Positions 30,110 through 38,469 of a stretch of 64,000 nucleotides of DNA are shown here, one piece after another (within the stretch, counting starts at the first letter, position 1; each line of letters begins with the position of its first letter). A program made the translations under genes and the position numbers. The DNA comes from Citrobacter youngae (GTDB lineage: Bacteria; Pseudomonadota; Gammaproteobacteria; Enterobacterales; Enterobacteriaceae): NCBI RefSeq assembly GCF_003818115.1, contig NZ_RPOI01000016.1, positions 62,001 to 126,000 on the forward strand. The letters are read 5' to 3'. The notes under the pieces were generated by a model. That model made no database searches. It had not been told where the DNA came from and saw only the letters and a program-made list of their open reading frames with translations.

Positions 30110-30514
30110 TTAGATCGCAAAGTCTTCCAGTGTTCTACCTGCTTCAATAGCAGCAGCGATCGCTTTAGGAGTACGGCCTTGACCCGTCCAAGTCTGCTCA
30201 TTACCGTTTTCATCTGTATATTTGTATTTAGCGGGGCGAGGAGCACGAGTCGATTTAGCTTTAGGCTGAGATGAGCCAACAGTAGCAAGGAGTTCTGCCG
30301 GATCAATGCCATCTTCTAACAGTTTCTGACGGAAGGCTTCAAGCTTAGCCTGACGTTCTTCTTGTTCTTTACGGACGGCACTTTCTTCCTCACGACGATC
30401 TTCAACGACAGCAGAGAGTTTTTCCAGCATCTCTTCCAGAGTTGCCAGATCTGTTTCACGAGCATGTGCGCGAAGTGTACGAATATTGTTCAGTGCCTTG
30501 AGAGCTTCACTCAT
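30110..30514 (-). CDS. H-NS-family nucleoid protein (island paralogue 1)
   Basis: 134 residues. An N-terminal oligomerisation region ([33 protein letters not shown]) is followed by a charged coiled coil, a linker and the C-terminal DNA-binding domain with KYKYTDENG and [13 protein letters not shown] (about 107-119; the QGR core contacts the AT minor groove). It is close to chromosomal H-NS but with a distinct C-terminus [10 protein letters not shown]. It resembles H-NS paralogues carried on islands and plasmids (Hfp/Sfh type). Expected role: silencing the AT-rich island and modulating host H-NS. Closed by a hairpin at 30073-30105. Confidence 0.92.
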   Translation of the reverse strand: MSEALKALNNIRTLRAHARETDLATLEEMLEKLSAVVEDRREEESAVRKEQEERQAKLEAFRQKLLEDGIDPAELLATVGSSQPKAKSTRAPRPAKYKYTDENGNEQTWTGQGRTPKAIAAAIEAGRTLEDFAI

Positions 30515-30676
30515 AGTATGTTATCCGATGTTTTAAAAGGGGGCGATTAATAAAAATAATGTATGCGGTGTTGTTGAACAATCAAAAGCATACCTGTTAT
30601 TAAATAATATAGTAAATATTGTCGGTTAAGCAATCTTAAAACATCCCATTTGACACGCATAACATAGGGTAGTTCT

Positions 30677-31156
30677 TTAAAGATACATTTTTCTGCGCTT
30701 TTGGCTTGATGGCTCGAACTCTGACGAGATATGAGAGAGTTGCCCAAGGCTTTGTTCAATTGAACGCTGGAACTCAACAGCAGCTTCTGTACGCTGTTTT
30801 ATGACTAAGGCAATTATTTCTTCATCGCTCTTTTCTGAAATGGCCTTACGGTATAATACACGTTCGTTAAACAGATCAAGATTACCTGATGATCTTGCTG
30901 ATGTGTTAGCTTTTGAACTGCTGATGGGATTTAACTCGTCAATAAAGTATTCAATAAGAGATTCTCTCTTTTTTTCCAGCCTGCGAAGTTCAGTATGTGC
31001 AGATTTAAACTTTTGGGCTTTAATCAAAGGAACATCATCGGAGCGTAGCCTACGGTATTCATTCCTGTATTCTTCTATCGAAATATGATTTTTTAGTTCT
31101 TTGACTGTCTCTAAATACTGGATTAAATCACTGTTGTCTGTTTTTACTTTTCTCAT
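30677..31156 (-). CDS. Hypothetical charged protein upstream of hns paralogue
   Basis: 159 residues, preceded on the minus strand by GAGG 9 bases before ATG. Lys/Glu/Arg-rich and helical (FKSAHTELRRLEKKRESLIEYF, about 50-71), with a Ser-rich linker and a C-terminus ending QKRRKMYL. No recognised family. It lies downstream of the rep-like gene in the same direction; a partner or copy-control role would be speculation. Confidence 0.55.
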   Translation of the reverse strand: MRKVKTDNSDLIQYLETVKELKNHISIEEYRNEYRRLRSDDVPLIKAQKFKSAHTELRRLEKKRESLIEYFIDELNPISSSKANTSARSSGNLDLFNERVLYRKAISEKSDEEIIALVIKQRTEAAVEFQRSIEQSLGQLSHISSEFEPSSQKRRKMYL

Positions 31157-31316
31157 AGGAATACCTCGTTAATAAATAGTGGATATATTTATATTACGAG
31201 ATATGGTGTTAGTGTCAAATTAGCTCTTTAGCTCTGTTTCTCTCTTGGCAAGAAAATATCTTTAATGCAATCGTGGTTTATTTCGGCGGTTTTTTAACCT
31301 GTTTTCTCGTAGGTAA

Positions 31317-31871
31317 TTAATTTTTATTATTCGCTGTTTTTTTGTCCTTCAAGTAATAAGTTTTCATGAAAGTTAAACGATCACCATTAAACATATAGTC
31401 TGGATTAATAAAATAATAGTTTTGTATCATGGTCTCAGCAATAAATTTCTTGTCAGCAAGTTCTTTCATACCCTTGAAATAAGTAGTTCTTGATATTTTT
31501 ACGATATCTTGATCAACGATATCGAATGACATTAATATCGTGTCTGTATCTTTATTATCCCTGATAGCAAGATAAAGTATCTTGAACACTTTTTTACCGG
31601 AGGAAGACAAACCTTCAATAGCTGATACACCATCAACATAAAGTTTCACAAACTGTGTCTTGTCTACTTCCATTGACTGAAAGAAACCACCATGTCCAAC
31701 CTGTTCTCCTGTATTTTCATTTACTAATGCTAATCGATCTTTTCCTGTAGTAATACGTCTGACGCCAGTTTTTGTATGTAGACTTGTATCATTAAGAAAT
31801 GGATTTTTAGTATGACGTGGGAGACCTCTTCTTGATTTCTTTACTTCAGTTTGTATCTTATTTTCTATCAT
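31317..31871 (-). CDS. Putative replication initiator, RepL-like winged helix
   Basis: 184 residues. The central part (FVKLYVDGVSAIEGLSSSG, about 75-93; ILMSFDIVDQDIVKISRTTYFKGMKEL, about 112-138) reads as a winged helix-turn-helix and is followed by YYFINPDYMFNGDR (about 151-164), a hallmark of RepL-type plasmid initiators as I recall them. Start at 31871 has AAAGGAG on the minus strand. Upstream lies 850 bases of repeat-bearing, mostly gene-free DNA that could be its origin. With the relaxase at 40502 it suggests a plasmid ancestry or an episomal phase. It could instead be a regulator. Confidence 0.6.
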   Translation of the reverse strand: MIENKIQTEVKKSRRGLPRHTKNPFLNDTSLHTKTGVRRITTGKDRLALVNENTGEQVGHGGFFQSMEVDKTQFVKLYVDGVSAIEGLSSSGKKVFKILYLAIRDNKDTDTILMSFDIVDQDIVKISRTTYFKGMKELADKKFIAETMIQNYYFINPDYMFNGDRLTFMKTYYLKDKKTANNKN

Positions 31872-32727
31872 GGCATTTACTCCTTTATTTTTTAGTTATA
31901 TATTTAAGTAAATACTATATTTTGCGTGCAAGTCAATAGTTAAAGTTTATATTTTTTAAAATAACTAACACTTAATGTGTTTACTGTTGAAACTTGTAGT
32001 GCCACAGCATATATATAAATAATACTTTATCATTTTTATTCGAGAATAGTTATCAACTTAAGTACCGGGATTCAGGACTTTAACTCCCGGATGTCGGTAC
32101 TTGGTTTTAAGCTATAGCTGGCCTGAGAGCATTTTTCTTCTTCATTATTCAATTAGCGAAGCTGAGAACAACTATGCAGAGGTACTTTGGGGTACAGTTC
32201 TACTTTTTATTTCATTGGTTTCTTCTCTTCAATTTATATCTCAGCAAAGTGATTGTTTCAAACAATCACTAAGCGCTGCTGATATCTTATTAAAGTTGAA
32301 ATTGTTTCCCATTTACCTCATAGCGGCTGTCGCCGCAATTCTTCATGGATAAATCCATCATCAACAGGGATGAACCCTGTTCCAGCAATGTGATTGTTCA
32401 AAACAATCACGAAGTGCTGCTTCTGAAAATATAGTTTTCCAATGTGTTTAAGAGCAAATGCCATATGTCGAGAATAAGATATTATGTGCAGGCACATGGT
32501 CGGTTTTCGATATTAGTATAATACTTTGAACATTAAATCTCATTTCATATCAGTGTCAGGGCGTAGCCGTGCGGTAGCACATGAGCATTAGCTCATAAGA
32601 TAAATATTTTTTTCAAACAGAATGATAACAAAGAAGTAATCAATGCTGCGCATGGTGAGTTAAATTTGATTTTACTCAGTGATAATGGTATTTAATTACA
32701 TAACAGACAAAATAAGGAAGGCGTGTA
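31872..32727. other. Repeat-bearing non-coding region upstream of the rep-like gene
   Basis: AT-rich. It contains a hairpin at 32060-32102 (AAGTACCG/CGGTACTT with an inner CCGGGA/TCCCGG), two copies of GTGATTGTTnnAAACAATCAC at 32249-32269 and 32390-32410, and AACAGGG/CCCTGTT at about 32363-32381. An 83-codon frame at 32101-32352 overlaps these elements and lacks a good ribosome site, so it is not called. Candidate origin or copy-control region; no iteron array was recognised. Confidence 0.5.
32249..32410. repeat. Two copies of a 21-bp palindrome with shared flank
   Basis: GTGATTGTTTCAAACAATCAC (32249) and GTGATTGTTCAAAACAATCAC (32390), each followed by a similar flank (TAAGCGCTGCT and GAAGTGCTGCT). 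Orientation is direct, 141 bases apart. Each could be a protein-binding palindrome or an RNA hairpin. Confidence 0.7.
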
Positions 32728-32997
32728 ATGAAAAAAATAAAAACAATAAGTATCTTTAAATCAAATGAAAACATCCCTTTTATGACGTGTATCGTAAACG
32801 ATATAGAAGAAAGTAAAAATGGAATAAAGCTTATTCTGGAAAACGGCGAAAGCATCAATATTAAAGATTACGGTTATTTCTTCCTGTCAGAGGGCGAAGG
32901 CGATTTGGACAGGGAGCGAATGGTAAGTAGTTACAGAAGGTTGATTTCTGAACTCAGTCAGATCAGTGAAGAAACCGTAAAATCATTAATGTTCTGA
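32728..32997 (+). CDS. Hypothetical small protein
   Basis: 89 residues preceded by AAGGAAGG. Beta-rich N-terminal half (TISIFKSNENIPFMTCIVNDI, LILENGESINIKDYG) and helical C-terminal half (ERMVSSYRRLISELSQIS). No recognised family or signal peptide. Confidence 0.55.
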   Translation: MKKIKTISIFKSNENIPFMTCIVNDIEESKNGIKLILENGESINIKDYGYFFLSEGEGDLDRERMVSSYRRLISELSQISEETVKSLMF

Positions 32998-33573
32998 CCT
33001 GAACATCCCACTGCTGCTGTTATGATATTAACTTCATGAAAGATATTACTTTTTAAGTAAAACCAGAAATCGGTAAGTGATAAAACTCGTGCGGTATCAC
33101 CGAGCAGCAGGGGTATAAGCTATGCCATGTCGGCTTAGGTCAAGTCTGTGACATTTTCCTCTGCTTCAGATCGCTGTAGACAGGTTTTGTTCCACCTATA
33201 AAAGTATCAGAACAAATCATGTGTGCTGCTTCATTCCTTATCCCTTGATCATTTAGCTAAAGCAGGCCAACTGTGGCTATCGAACATTTCCCATCACTCC
33301 CAATCAATTGATACAAAAGATCGATAAATCACTATTGATAGTTTTAATCGATTGAAAGCTGATTATCGATCGATGTTTTAATTGTTAGTATCGATCGATA
33401 ATCATTGTTTGATAGTTTTAAGCTATCATTTGTTTTGTATCGATCGATTTAAACGATATGACGAACAACAAAAATAATTCAATCCTATCAATTGATTAGA
33501 AGATGATTCCTGATCTGCGGGCAAGAATACTTGGATCGGGCGAGACAAATCGGACTAAATCTTTGAGGAATAA
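32998..33573. repeat. Gene-free region with ATCGATCGAT repeat cluster
   Basis: Within 33300-33500, ATCGATCGAT occurs three times (33365-33374, inside TATCGATCGATA at 33389-33400 and TATCGATCGATT at 33439-33450). Related half sites lie between (GATCGATAAATC near 33320, TTAATCGATTGA near 33346), and the cluster is framed by two CAATTGAT motifs (near 33305 and 33489). It sits about 75 bases upstream of the first lipoprotein gene, so it may be an operator or partition/origin site. The left part, 32998-33300, shows no feature. Confidence 0.6.
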
Positions 33574-34152
33574 ATGAAAGGACATAACTTCTTACCACTG
33601 GTGGTCTCTCTGGCATTTCTTACTGGATGCCAACAGCTCAACGATGGCGTGAATAGCGTTAACGGGGCAATTAACTCTTCACTGTCATCATTGAACAGCA
33701 CCGTTGATAAAGCGCTGGGGGTTACAGCTTCCGGTCAGGATAGTGGTCCAGCAACGTCCATTACTGGTCTTGGTGCTGTCTGCAAAGACCATGAAGAAAA
33801 TCCGATGGCAGCAGAAAAGAAATGGACTGGCAAAAGGATCGCTATCACCAATGCCACTGTTCTTGAAGTTACGAAGGGCAGAAGTGCCAGCGATATGATG
33901 ACGGGTATGCCCAAAACAGCCCCTAACTATTACCTGCTCTTTAAAACAGCCGATACAAGCTACTGCGGCGGGATGGTCTGGCTGGATTACTACTCTGGTA
34001 TTGATGATGCCGTTCTTACCTATAAGAAAGGCCAGAAAGTCAGTGTCACCGGAACGGTAAACAATTTCGAAGTCCGCGGGTTCGCTACCGTCAACAACGC
34101 AGATATGCCAGTTCGTCTGGTTGTTCTGAGAAACGGCACTATCAACAAATAA
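33574..34152 (+). CDS. Lipoprotein with OB-fold-like domain
   Basis: 192 residues with a signal peptide and lipobox LTGC (Cys19). A Ser/Asn-rich linker (about 25-60) is followed by a beta-rich domain with WTGKRIAITNATVLEVTKG (about 84-102) and KGQKVSVTGTVNNFE (about 152-166), the pattern of the tRNA_anti-like OB-fold family. Start has TTTGAGGAATAA upstream. First of two lipoprotein genes and a zinc-ribbon membrane protein gene in one direction. Confidence 0.7.
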   Translation: MKGHNFLPLVVSLAFLTGCQQLNDGVNSVNGAINSSLSSLNSTVDKALGVTASGQDSGPATSITGLGAVCKDHEENPMAAEKKWTGKRIAITNATVLEVTKGRSASDMMTGMPKTAPNYYLLFKTADTSYCGGMVWLDYYSGIDDAVLTYKKGQKVSVTGTVNNFEVRGFATVNNADMPVRLVVLRNGTINK

Positions 34153-34167
34153 ATCTGGGGTAACATC

Positions 34168-34719
34168 ATGCGTAAAATTTTACTCGCTGCAGGTATTGCT
34201 GCTCTTTTATCTGGCTGCGGTGAAAAAGGCGACTTTGAGAAAGCGATCAACACGAAAATATCGCAATCAAAGCTGTGCTACTCACTGCAGGACAACGACA
34301 TTGTATTCAACAAAGGTTTTCCGATTAAGGTTAACCTTAGCTACCGTTCTGCCGGATACAGTGCCAGTGATGAAATCCTTAAAGGACTTGTTGAACAAGG
34401 GCTGCTGACTGTTTCACAACAGGCAAATGGCTTTAGCAGTATCGATGTTCTAGAAGTAACAGATAAAGGCCAAGAGGTTGAGTTTTGGGACCGTGAGAAA
34501 GGTGCCTGTGTCGGTCATCGGGAAGTTTCTGAGATAAAGGAGTGGACTGAACCGGGAAACGGTAATCAGAAAGTTGTTCGCGTGTCTTATACGTGGAAGT
34601 TGACGGATGTTCCTTCTTGGGTAGACAAAAAAGCGTTCTCCAGCGTCAAGGGTATGAATGAACCTGAAGAGAGCATGATTAATCTTGTTAAAACAAGCAA
34701 TGGCTGGAAAGCGATCTAA
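34168..34719 (+). CDS. Hypothetical lipoprotein
   Basis: 183 residues with lipobox LLSGC (Cys17) followed by GEKGDFEKAI. The mature part (KINT...LCYSLQDNDIVFNKGFPI and VVRVSYTWKLTDVPSWVD) is beta-rich with no recognised domain. It starts 16 bases after the previous lipoprotein gene, so co-transcription is likely. Asp is not at +2, compatible with the outer membrane. Confidence 0.65.
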   Translation: MRKILLAAGIAALLSGCGEKGDFEKAINTKISQSKLCYSLQDNDIVFNKGFPIKVNLSYRSAGYSASDEILKGLVEQGLLTVSQQANGFSSIDVLEVTDKGQEVEFWDREKGACVGHREVSEIKEWTEPGNGNQKVVRVSYTWKLTDVPSWVDKKAFSSVKGMNEPEESMINLVKTSNGWKAI

Positions 34720-34729
34720 GGTGTCTATC

Positions 34730-35005
34730 ATGGAAAACAATACAATCCAGTGTCCGTTTTGCCTGAAAGAGAGCCAGCGCGGTGTGCATGTCTGCACCGG
34801 CTGCATGGCGACTGTTTTATATGGGGCTTATCCGCAGTGGTATGCTTTCGTGGTTATATTGCTTACCTTTGGCATGTCAATTCTTATCGGAATGTCTACA
34901 GGAATTGCGGGGGCTACTATCAGCCTACCAATAATTGCGGTTATTGGATTTGTCGCTGGTAAGGTAATTTTCTCTGATAATGTTGTTTTCAGGCGAAGAA
35001 TGTAA
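34730..35005 (+). CDS. Zinc-ribbon membrane protein, copy 1
   Basis: 91 residues from ATG 34730 (AAGGTG upstream). An N-terminal four-Cys knuckle CPFC...CTGC (about residues 8-25) precedes two membrane segments (about 38-58 and 62-80, rich in Gly/Ile) and a short basic end FRRRM. It follows the lipoprotein gene by 10 bases. A diverged, damaged duplicate lies at 37093-37404. Function unknown. Confidence 0.65.
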   Translation: MENNTIQCPFCLKESQRGVHVCTGCMATVLYGAYPQWYAFVVILLTFGMSILIGMSTGIAGATISLPIIAVIGFVAGKVIFSDNVVFRRRM

Positions 35006-35021
35006 TATTAAATCATAATTA

Positions 35022-35056
35022 TTTAAACCACATCCTTCACAATGATGTGGTTTAAA
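35022..35056. terminator. Perfect 13-bp hairpin after the lipoprotein/zinc-ribbon genes
   Basis: TTTAAACCACATC (35022-35034) and GATGTGGTTTAAA (35044-35056) with a 9-base loop, flanked by AT-rich DNA. It probably ends the operon from the left and may act in both directions. Confidence 0.7.
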
Positions 35057-35117
35057 ATCTGCTATTTTGCAGAGCTAATCATTATAATTCTAGCATTCAT
35101 AATGATAGTTGTATTTA

Positions 35118-36179
35118 TCAACGTGTAATATTTTGCTTATCAAGAAAAATAGCACGATTCATACCTGCGCGTTCAAAGATTGCAAGGTTAAGTAAAAACG
35201 CTTCAGACCGAACAGTATCGCAAGAAAGAAACAATGAAACAGGATCCCCTGAAATCGTTAACATAAAACAAAGATTATTAAGGAGATTTATCAATCTAAG
35301 GTAGTTTCCTTTTGTATAGTATTCCGTCATGAAGCCATGAAGTATACTGTGTCGATTTAAATTACTTATCCCTGTATCATTCTGTGTATTTTGATAAAGA
35401 TGTTTTTCTATATAGTTTCTACCATTTAATGCAATCTGGTATCTTTCTTCAAATCCGGAGAAGAATTCTTTGGAGCTAATGCAAATAGGTTTCCAGTCAT
35501 AATCACGGTAGACATAGTCATTAATGTAGAACTTTAGCCATGCATCATAAATACTAAGTAAAAATTTAGTTCCCACATTTTCAGGTTCATCTAGTCCAAG
35601 CCTAATACCTAACGATCGAATAATGCTTTCAATACAAGGTAGGAGAGTAGTTATTGCTGAACGGTATAATCCGAGACAATATGTCTCTGTTGTTTCTCTT
35701 ATCTGTACTAAACATTTTTCGAGAACGGGAAATTTTGTGTAGTGTTCTATAACTAAAAGTGAAAGCACTTCAGGAGGGAACATTGATGTGAGAGAACGTT
35801 CACCTGCCAGTATTTTCATATCTCGACTTGGCGCTTTATTTATTTGACCACAGTGGTGTGAAATAATACCGAGTGATACATAATTGGGAAGGATTATCTC
35901 AGCTTCATTTAATGTTTCACCCATAGCTTTTATAAGCGTATTCTTTGATCTATATACTTCAAGTTGTGGGATAAATGCCTTGTATTCTTTATAGCAAACA
36001 CAGAAGCCATGAAGATTGTTCATAGTGTTTGTAATCGCTGTCGGATGAACAGAAAATTCACCAATGCCCAATTTCTCATTCAGTATAGCATTCAGGATTT
36101 CAATGTTATCGCATTTGTTGTTCTTTCTTTTAAAAGTGCGGTGGATTTTTCTGAATATATTATCGATGTTATTTTGCAT
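35118..36179 (-). CDS. Hypothetical protein with HEPN-like R-x4-H motif
   Basis: 353 residues, largely helical, no signal peptide. Near the C-terminus (about residues 275-282) NRHSILHG holds R-x4-H, the catalytic motif spacing of HEPN ribonucleases, after an Asn and followed by Gly as in several defence-linked families. Conserved-looking LYRSAITTLLPCIESIIRSLG (about 172-192) resembles the helical core preceding such motifs. Start at 36179 has AAGGAA 11 bases upstream. A role as an RNase effector is inference; no toxin partner was identified. Confidence 0.5.
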   Translation of the reverse strand: MQNNIDNIFRKIHRTFKRKNNKCDNIEILNAILNEKLGIGEFSVHPTAITNTMNNLHGFCVCYKEYKAFIPQLEVYRSKNTLIKAMGETLNEAEIILPNYVSLGIISHHCGQINKAPSRDMKILAGERSLTSMFPPEVLSLLVIEHYTKFPVLEKCLVQIRETTETYCLGLYRSAITTLLPCIESIIRSLGIRLGLDEPENVGTKFLLSIYDAWLKFYINDYVYRDYDWKPICISSKEFFSGFEERYQIALNGRNYIEKHLYQNTQNDTGISNLNRHSILHGFMTEYYTKGNYLRLINLLNNLCFMLTISGDPVSLFLSCDTVRSEAFLLNLAIFERAGMNRAIFLDKQNITR

Positions 36180-36329
36180 TGCAAGTTAACTTCCTTTGAA
36201 AATAATATAAAATCTACCACTATCCATCAGGATAAACTAGCTGAAATCTTAAATATAGACATCCTTCTGTGTCTGGCTGGGTTTGTTTACGATTTTTTTG
36301 GATGCAGCTGGTTATGTTATGTGAGTCAC

Positions 36330-36521
36330 TTCTGGGTTAGAATTTACTCGCCATAGGTGAATCACGTTGAGCAGTTGTGGCAGGCCCTGCACGACACAAT
36401 AACACGAAATCATCAGTGTCATTCCATGTGGCAGTTGCTGAAAAAAGTTCGCCATTTTATGGAAACCGCCAGCCCATTCCCCGGAGGTCGACATGGACTC
36501 GCAAAAGTGTTGTGGTATTAG
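36330..36521 (+). pseudogene. IS630-family transposase remnant (C-terminal end)
   Basis: The plus-strand frame reads VRIYSP, a TAG at 36354-36356 in place of a Trp codon, then VNHVEQLWQALHDTITRNHQ, SMWQLLKKVRHFMETA and PFPGG, ending at TAG 36521. YSPWVNHVE.LWQALHDTITRNHQ is the end of IS630-type transposases. Only the last 60 or so residues remain, followed by the element's right end at 36525-36535 (CAGCTATTTAG). The rest of 36180-36637 holds no other gene. Confidence 0.75.
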
Positions 36522-36524
36522 GCG

Positions 36525-36535
36525 CAGCTATTTAG
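36525..36535 (+). repeat. IS630-type terminal motif CAGCTATTTAG
   Basis: Right end of the IS630 relic. The same motif occurs at 38973-38983 and 49675-49685 (plus) and at 49528-49538 (minus). Confidence 0.6.
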
Positions 36536-36637
36536 GATATACTCGTTGTCGAAATTTCTAGTGTGAGGAACCGCTAAAGTATTATCGCATAATGCCGATA
36601 CTGATGGTGTAGATTAGCAATTTAAAAGGATTATGAC

Positions 36638-36997
36638 ATGGATATTACGTTTTCCGATGCTCAAGTACTTAACAGTTTGATGGGGCATTCTAACTTTGTT
36701 CAGTTGACATATTCTGTTTCTGATTTATGGTTAACTTCTGATTCTGTAGTTGTATATTGTTCTTCTTTTCAAATAGCAATTCTTCGCAATGATAATAATA
36801 ACGTCATCAATGTTATTAACTTAAGATCAAGTGCTTGTGTAAACAGAGAAACGATTATAGTTCCACCAATACCTCTCATCACAACATGTCTTCAAAATGA
36901 ACTATCAGTAACTAGACCATTTAATATGTCGTGCAATGAGTTTTTTGATGCAAGTAATAATAGAAAACCTCTGGGGGGATATATATCAATCCAGTAA
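36638..36997 (+). CDS. Hypothetical protein
   Basis: 119 residues, preceded by AAAAGGA with 7-base spacing. Ser/Asn/Val-rich and probably beta-stranded (LTYSVSDLWLTSDSVVVYCSS, about 23-43). No signal peptide, membrane segment or known family. It begins about 100 bases after the IS630 end, so it may have arrived with or been trimmed by that event. Confidence 0.45.
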   Translation: MDITFSDAQVLNSLMGHSNFVQLTYSVSDLWLTSDSVVVYCSSFQIAILRNDNNNVINVINLRSSACVNRETIIVPPIPLITTCLQNELSVTRPFNMSCNEFFDASNNRKPLGGYISIQ

Positions 36998-37092
36998 TCA
37001 TGCTTGTATACACATCGTGTAGAGAAGACCGATAATAAAATTGAAAATGGTTACTATAGTTGTAAATTAAATCCCCCTCCCTTATATAGACA

Positions 37093-37404
37093 ATGCGAAG
37101 AGGGGGGTTATTGGTCCTAAAATTCTTCTTTGGAAAACAATACAATCCAGTGCCTTTTTGCCTGAAAGAGAGCCAGCGCGGTGTTCATGTCTGCACCGGC
37201 TGCATGGCTAGTGTTTTATATGGAGCCTTCCCCGGCAGGTATGCTTTCGTGATTGTAGTATTGTCCTTTGGCCTGTCTATACTAATTGCAATGTCTAAAG
37301 GAGTGGCGGGAGCTACTATGGGTCTACCTATAATTTTTGCTGTAACTTTTATAGCTGGTAAGACTATCATCTCTGACAATGTTGTATTCAGAATAATAAT
37401 GTAA
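37093..37404 (+). pseudogene. Zinc-ribbon membrane protein, copy 2 (damaged duplicate)
   Basis: Duplicate of 34730-35005: FCLKESQRGVHVCTGCMA is identical over this stretch and both membrane segments are kept. At the start, GGAAAACAATACAATCCAGTG is preserved, but the ATG has become TTG and one base is missing near 37153, so the original frame would stop after a few codons. The present open frame enters from upstream (ATG at 37093) and lacks the first zinc Cys (VPFC instead of CPFC). It may be translated as a 103-residue protein or be dead. Confidence 0.6.
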
Positions 37405-37423
37405 ATTATATTAGCTTTGATTT

Positions 37424-37457
37424 GCCACGTTTACATTTATTTTAAACGTGGCTTTTT
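37424..37457 (+). terminator. Terminator after copy 2
   Basis: GCCACGTTTA (37424-37433) and TAAACGTGGC (37443-37452) followed by TTTTT. It lies between this gene and the convergent gene at 37483 and may serve both. Confidence 0.85.
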
Positions 37458-37482
37458 AATTGGATAGTCGGAATGTAAATAA

Positions 37483-38469
37483 TCAGATACCTATGGCAAG
37501 TTTTTTGAGATTATACATTACTGTAGATTTTTCATCATTTGTTATTTGTGGGTTAAAGACTGGCTCAAGTCCTCTGATTTGTACAGGCGCATAAAATTCC
37601 TCATATTCAAGCCATATGCAATCATTTACTTGAAAAACAACTGCGTAAACTTTATTACTGAACCTTTCAAATAAAACTGGTTTGTCATTACGAAAGAAAT
37701 CTAGGGATTCATGTATTATTACCGACGCTTCATGCGTGGCATATGAACAAATTGAACTTATCATGTTTCTGTTTGAGCAGCAGTTATCAAAAATCTCTTT
37801 CTTACTTAGATGAATATTTTCAAAACTCTCCATATACATTTTTAATGTATTATTTGCAAAAGATTTTATCCGTTCTTTGTTGCAGACATTTGTTGCATTA
37901 ATTGCTGAAAAGCCTTCGGATGCTAATCCGGTATTTATTCTTTTCTCAACTTGTTCGAGTGATTTTTTTAAATTAGCTCTAACCGAGTTCTTGCTTCTGC
38001 TATGTAAGTATTTACATTCTATTGCCACTTTATTATCAATGATAACATCGCAGATAGTTTTCATATCAACTTTTGCAGAAGTGTCATGGCCCTTAGCAAA
38101 TCGAATTGCCATCGATAACTCGTAGAACTTATCATTGTAATTATGACTTCCATCATTTATATTTTTCTCACCTTCTATAATTTCAATTAGATCAGATGTA
38201 TTATATTGTATTTTACAATCTTTTGTGAACAGATAATCAAGTTCATTAAATCTTGTAACTAAACCAAATAATTCAAGTAAGTCATTATCGCTTAGAGTGG
38301 ATGTATTTTCGTTTATATACTTATTAAGTAAATCGTAATAGTATCCAAATTTAGTATTCATTATATTAGAGTTTTTATTTCTCTGTATTGAAGCTTCCTG
38401 TAGACGACATATTAGGTTATGAAATCTTTTAAGGATTTGATCTCTGTGGTGAACATTTTTCACGCCCAT
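37483..38469 (-). CDS. PD-(D/E)XK nuclease-like protein
   Basis: 328 residues, soluble. Residues 137-155 read KTICDVIIDNKVAIECKYL: Asp141 and Glu151-Cys-Lys153 fit the D-x(9-10)-E-x-K core of PD-(D/E)XK nucleases, with a preceding helix Glu (FYELSMAIRF, Glu117). The remaining helices have no recognised domain. Start at 38469 follows AAGGA on the minus strand. Candidate restriction or abortive-infection nuclease; no methylase adjoins. Confidence 0.55.
   Translation of the reverse strand: MGVKNVHHRDQILKRFHNLICRLQEASIQRNKNSNIMNTKFGYYYDLLNKYINENTSTLSDNDLLELFGLVTRFNELDYLFTKDCKIQYNTSDLIEIIEGEKNINDGSHNYNDKFYELSMAIRFAKGHDTSAKVDMKTICDVIIDNKVAIECKYLHSRSKNSVRANLKKSLEQVEKRINTGLASEGFSAINATNVCNKERIKSFANNTLKMYMESFENIHLSKKEIFDNCCSNRNMISSICSYATHEASVIIHESLDFFRNDKPVLFERFSNKVYAVVFQVNDCIWLEYEEFYAPVQIRGLEPVFNPQITNDEKSTVMYNLKKLAIGI

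Noticed and set aside
32101-32352. 83-codon hydrophobic frame upstream of the rep-like gene
   Set aside because: Overlaps the hairpins and one 21-bp palindrome and lacks a good ribosome site; more likely non-coding.
32060-33450. CRISPR array
   Set aside because: Repeats are palindromes at irregular spacing without unique spacers of equal length and no cas genes are present.
35964-36356. 130-codon plus-strand frame ending at 36356
   Set aside because: Mostly opposite the 353-residue gene; only its last residues belong to the IS630 transposase remnant.
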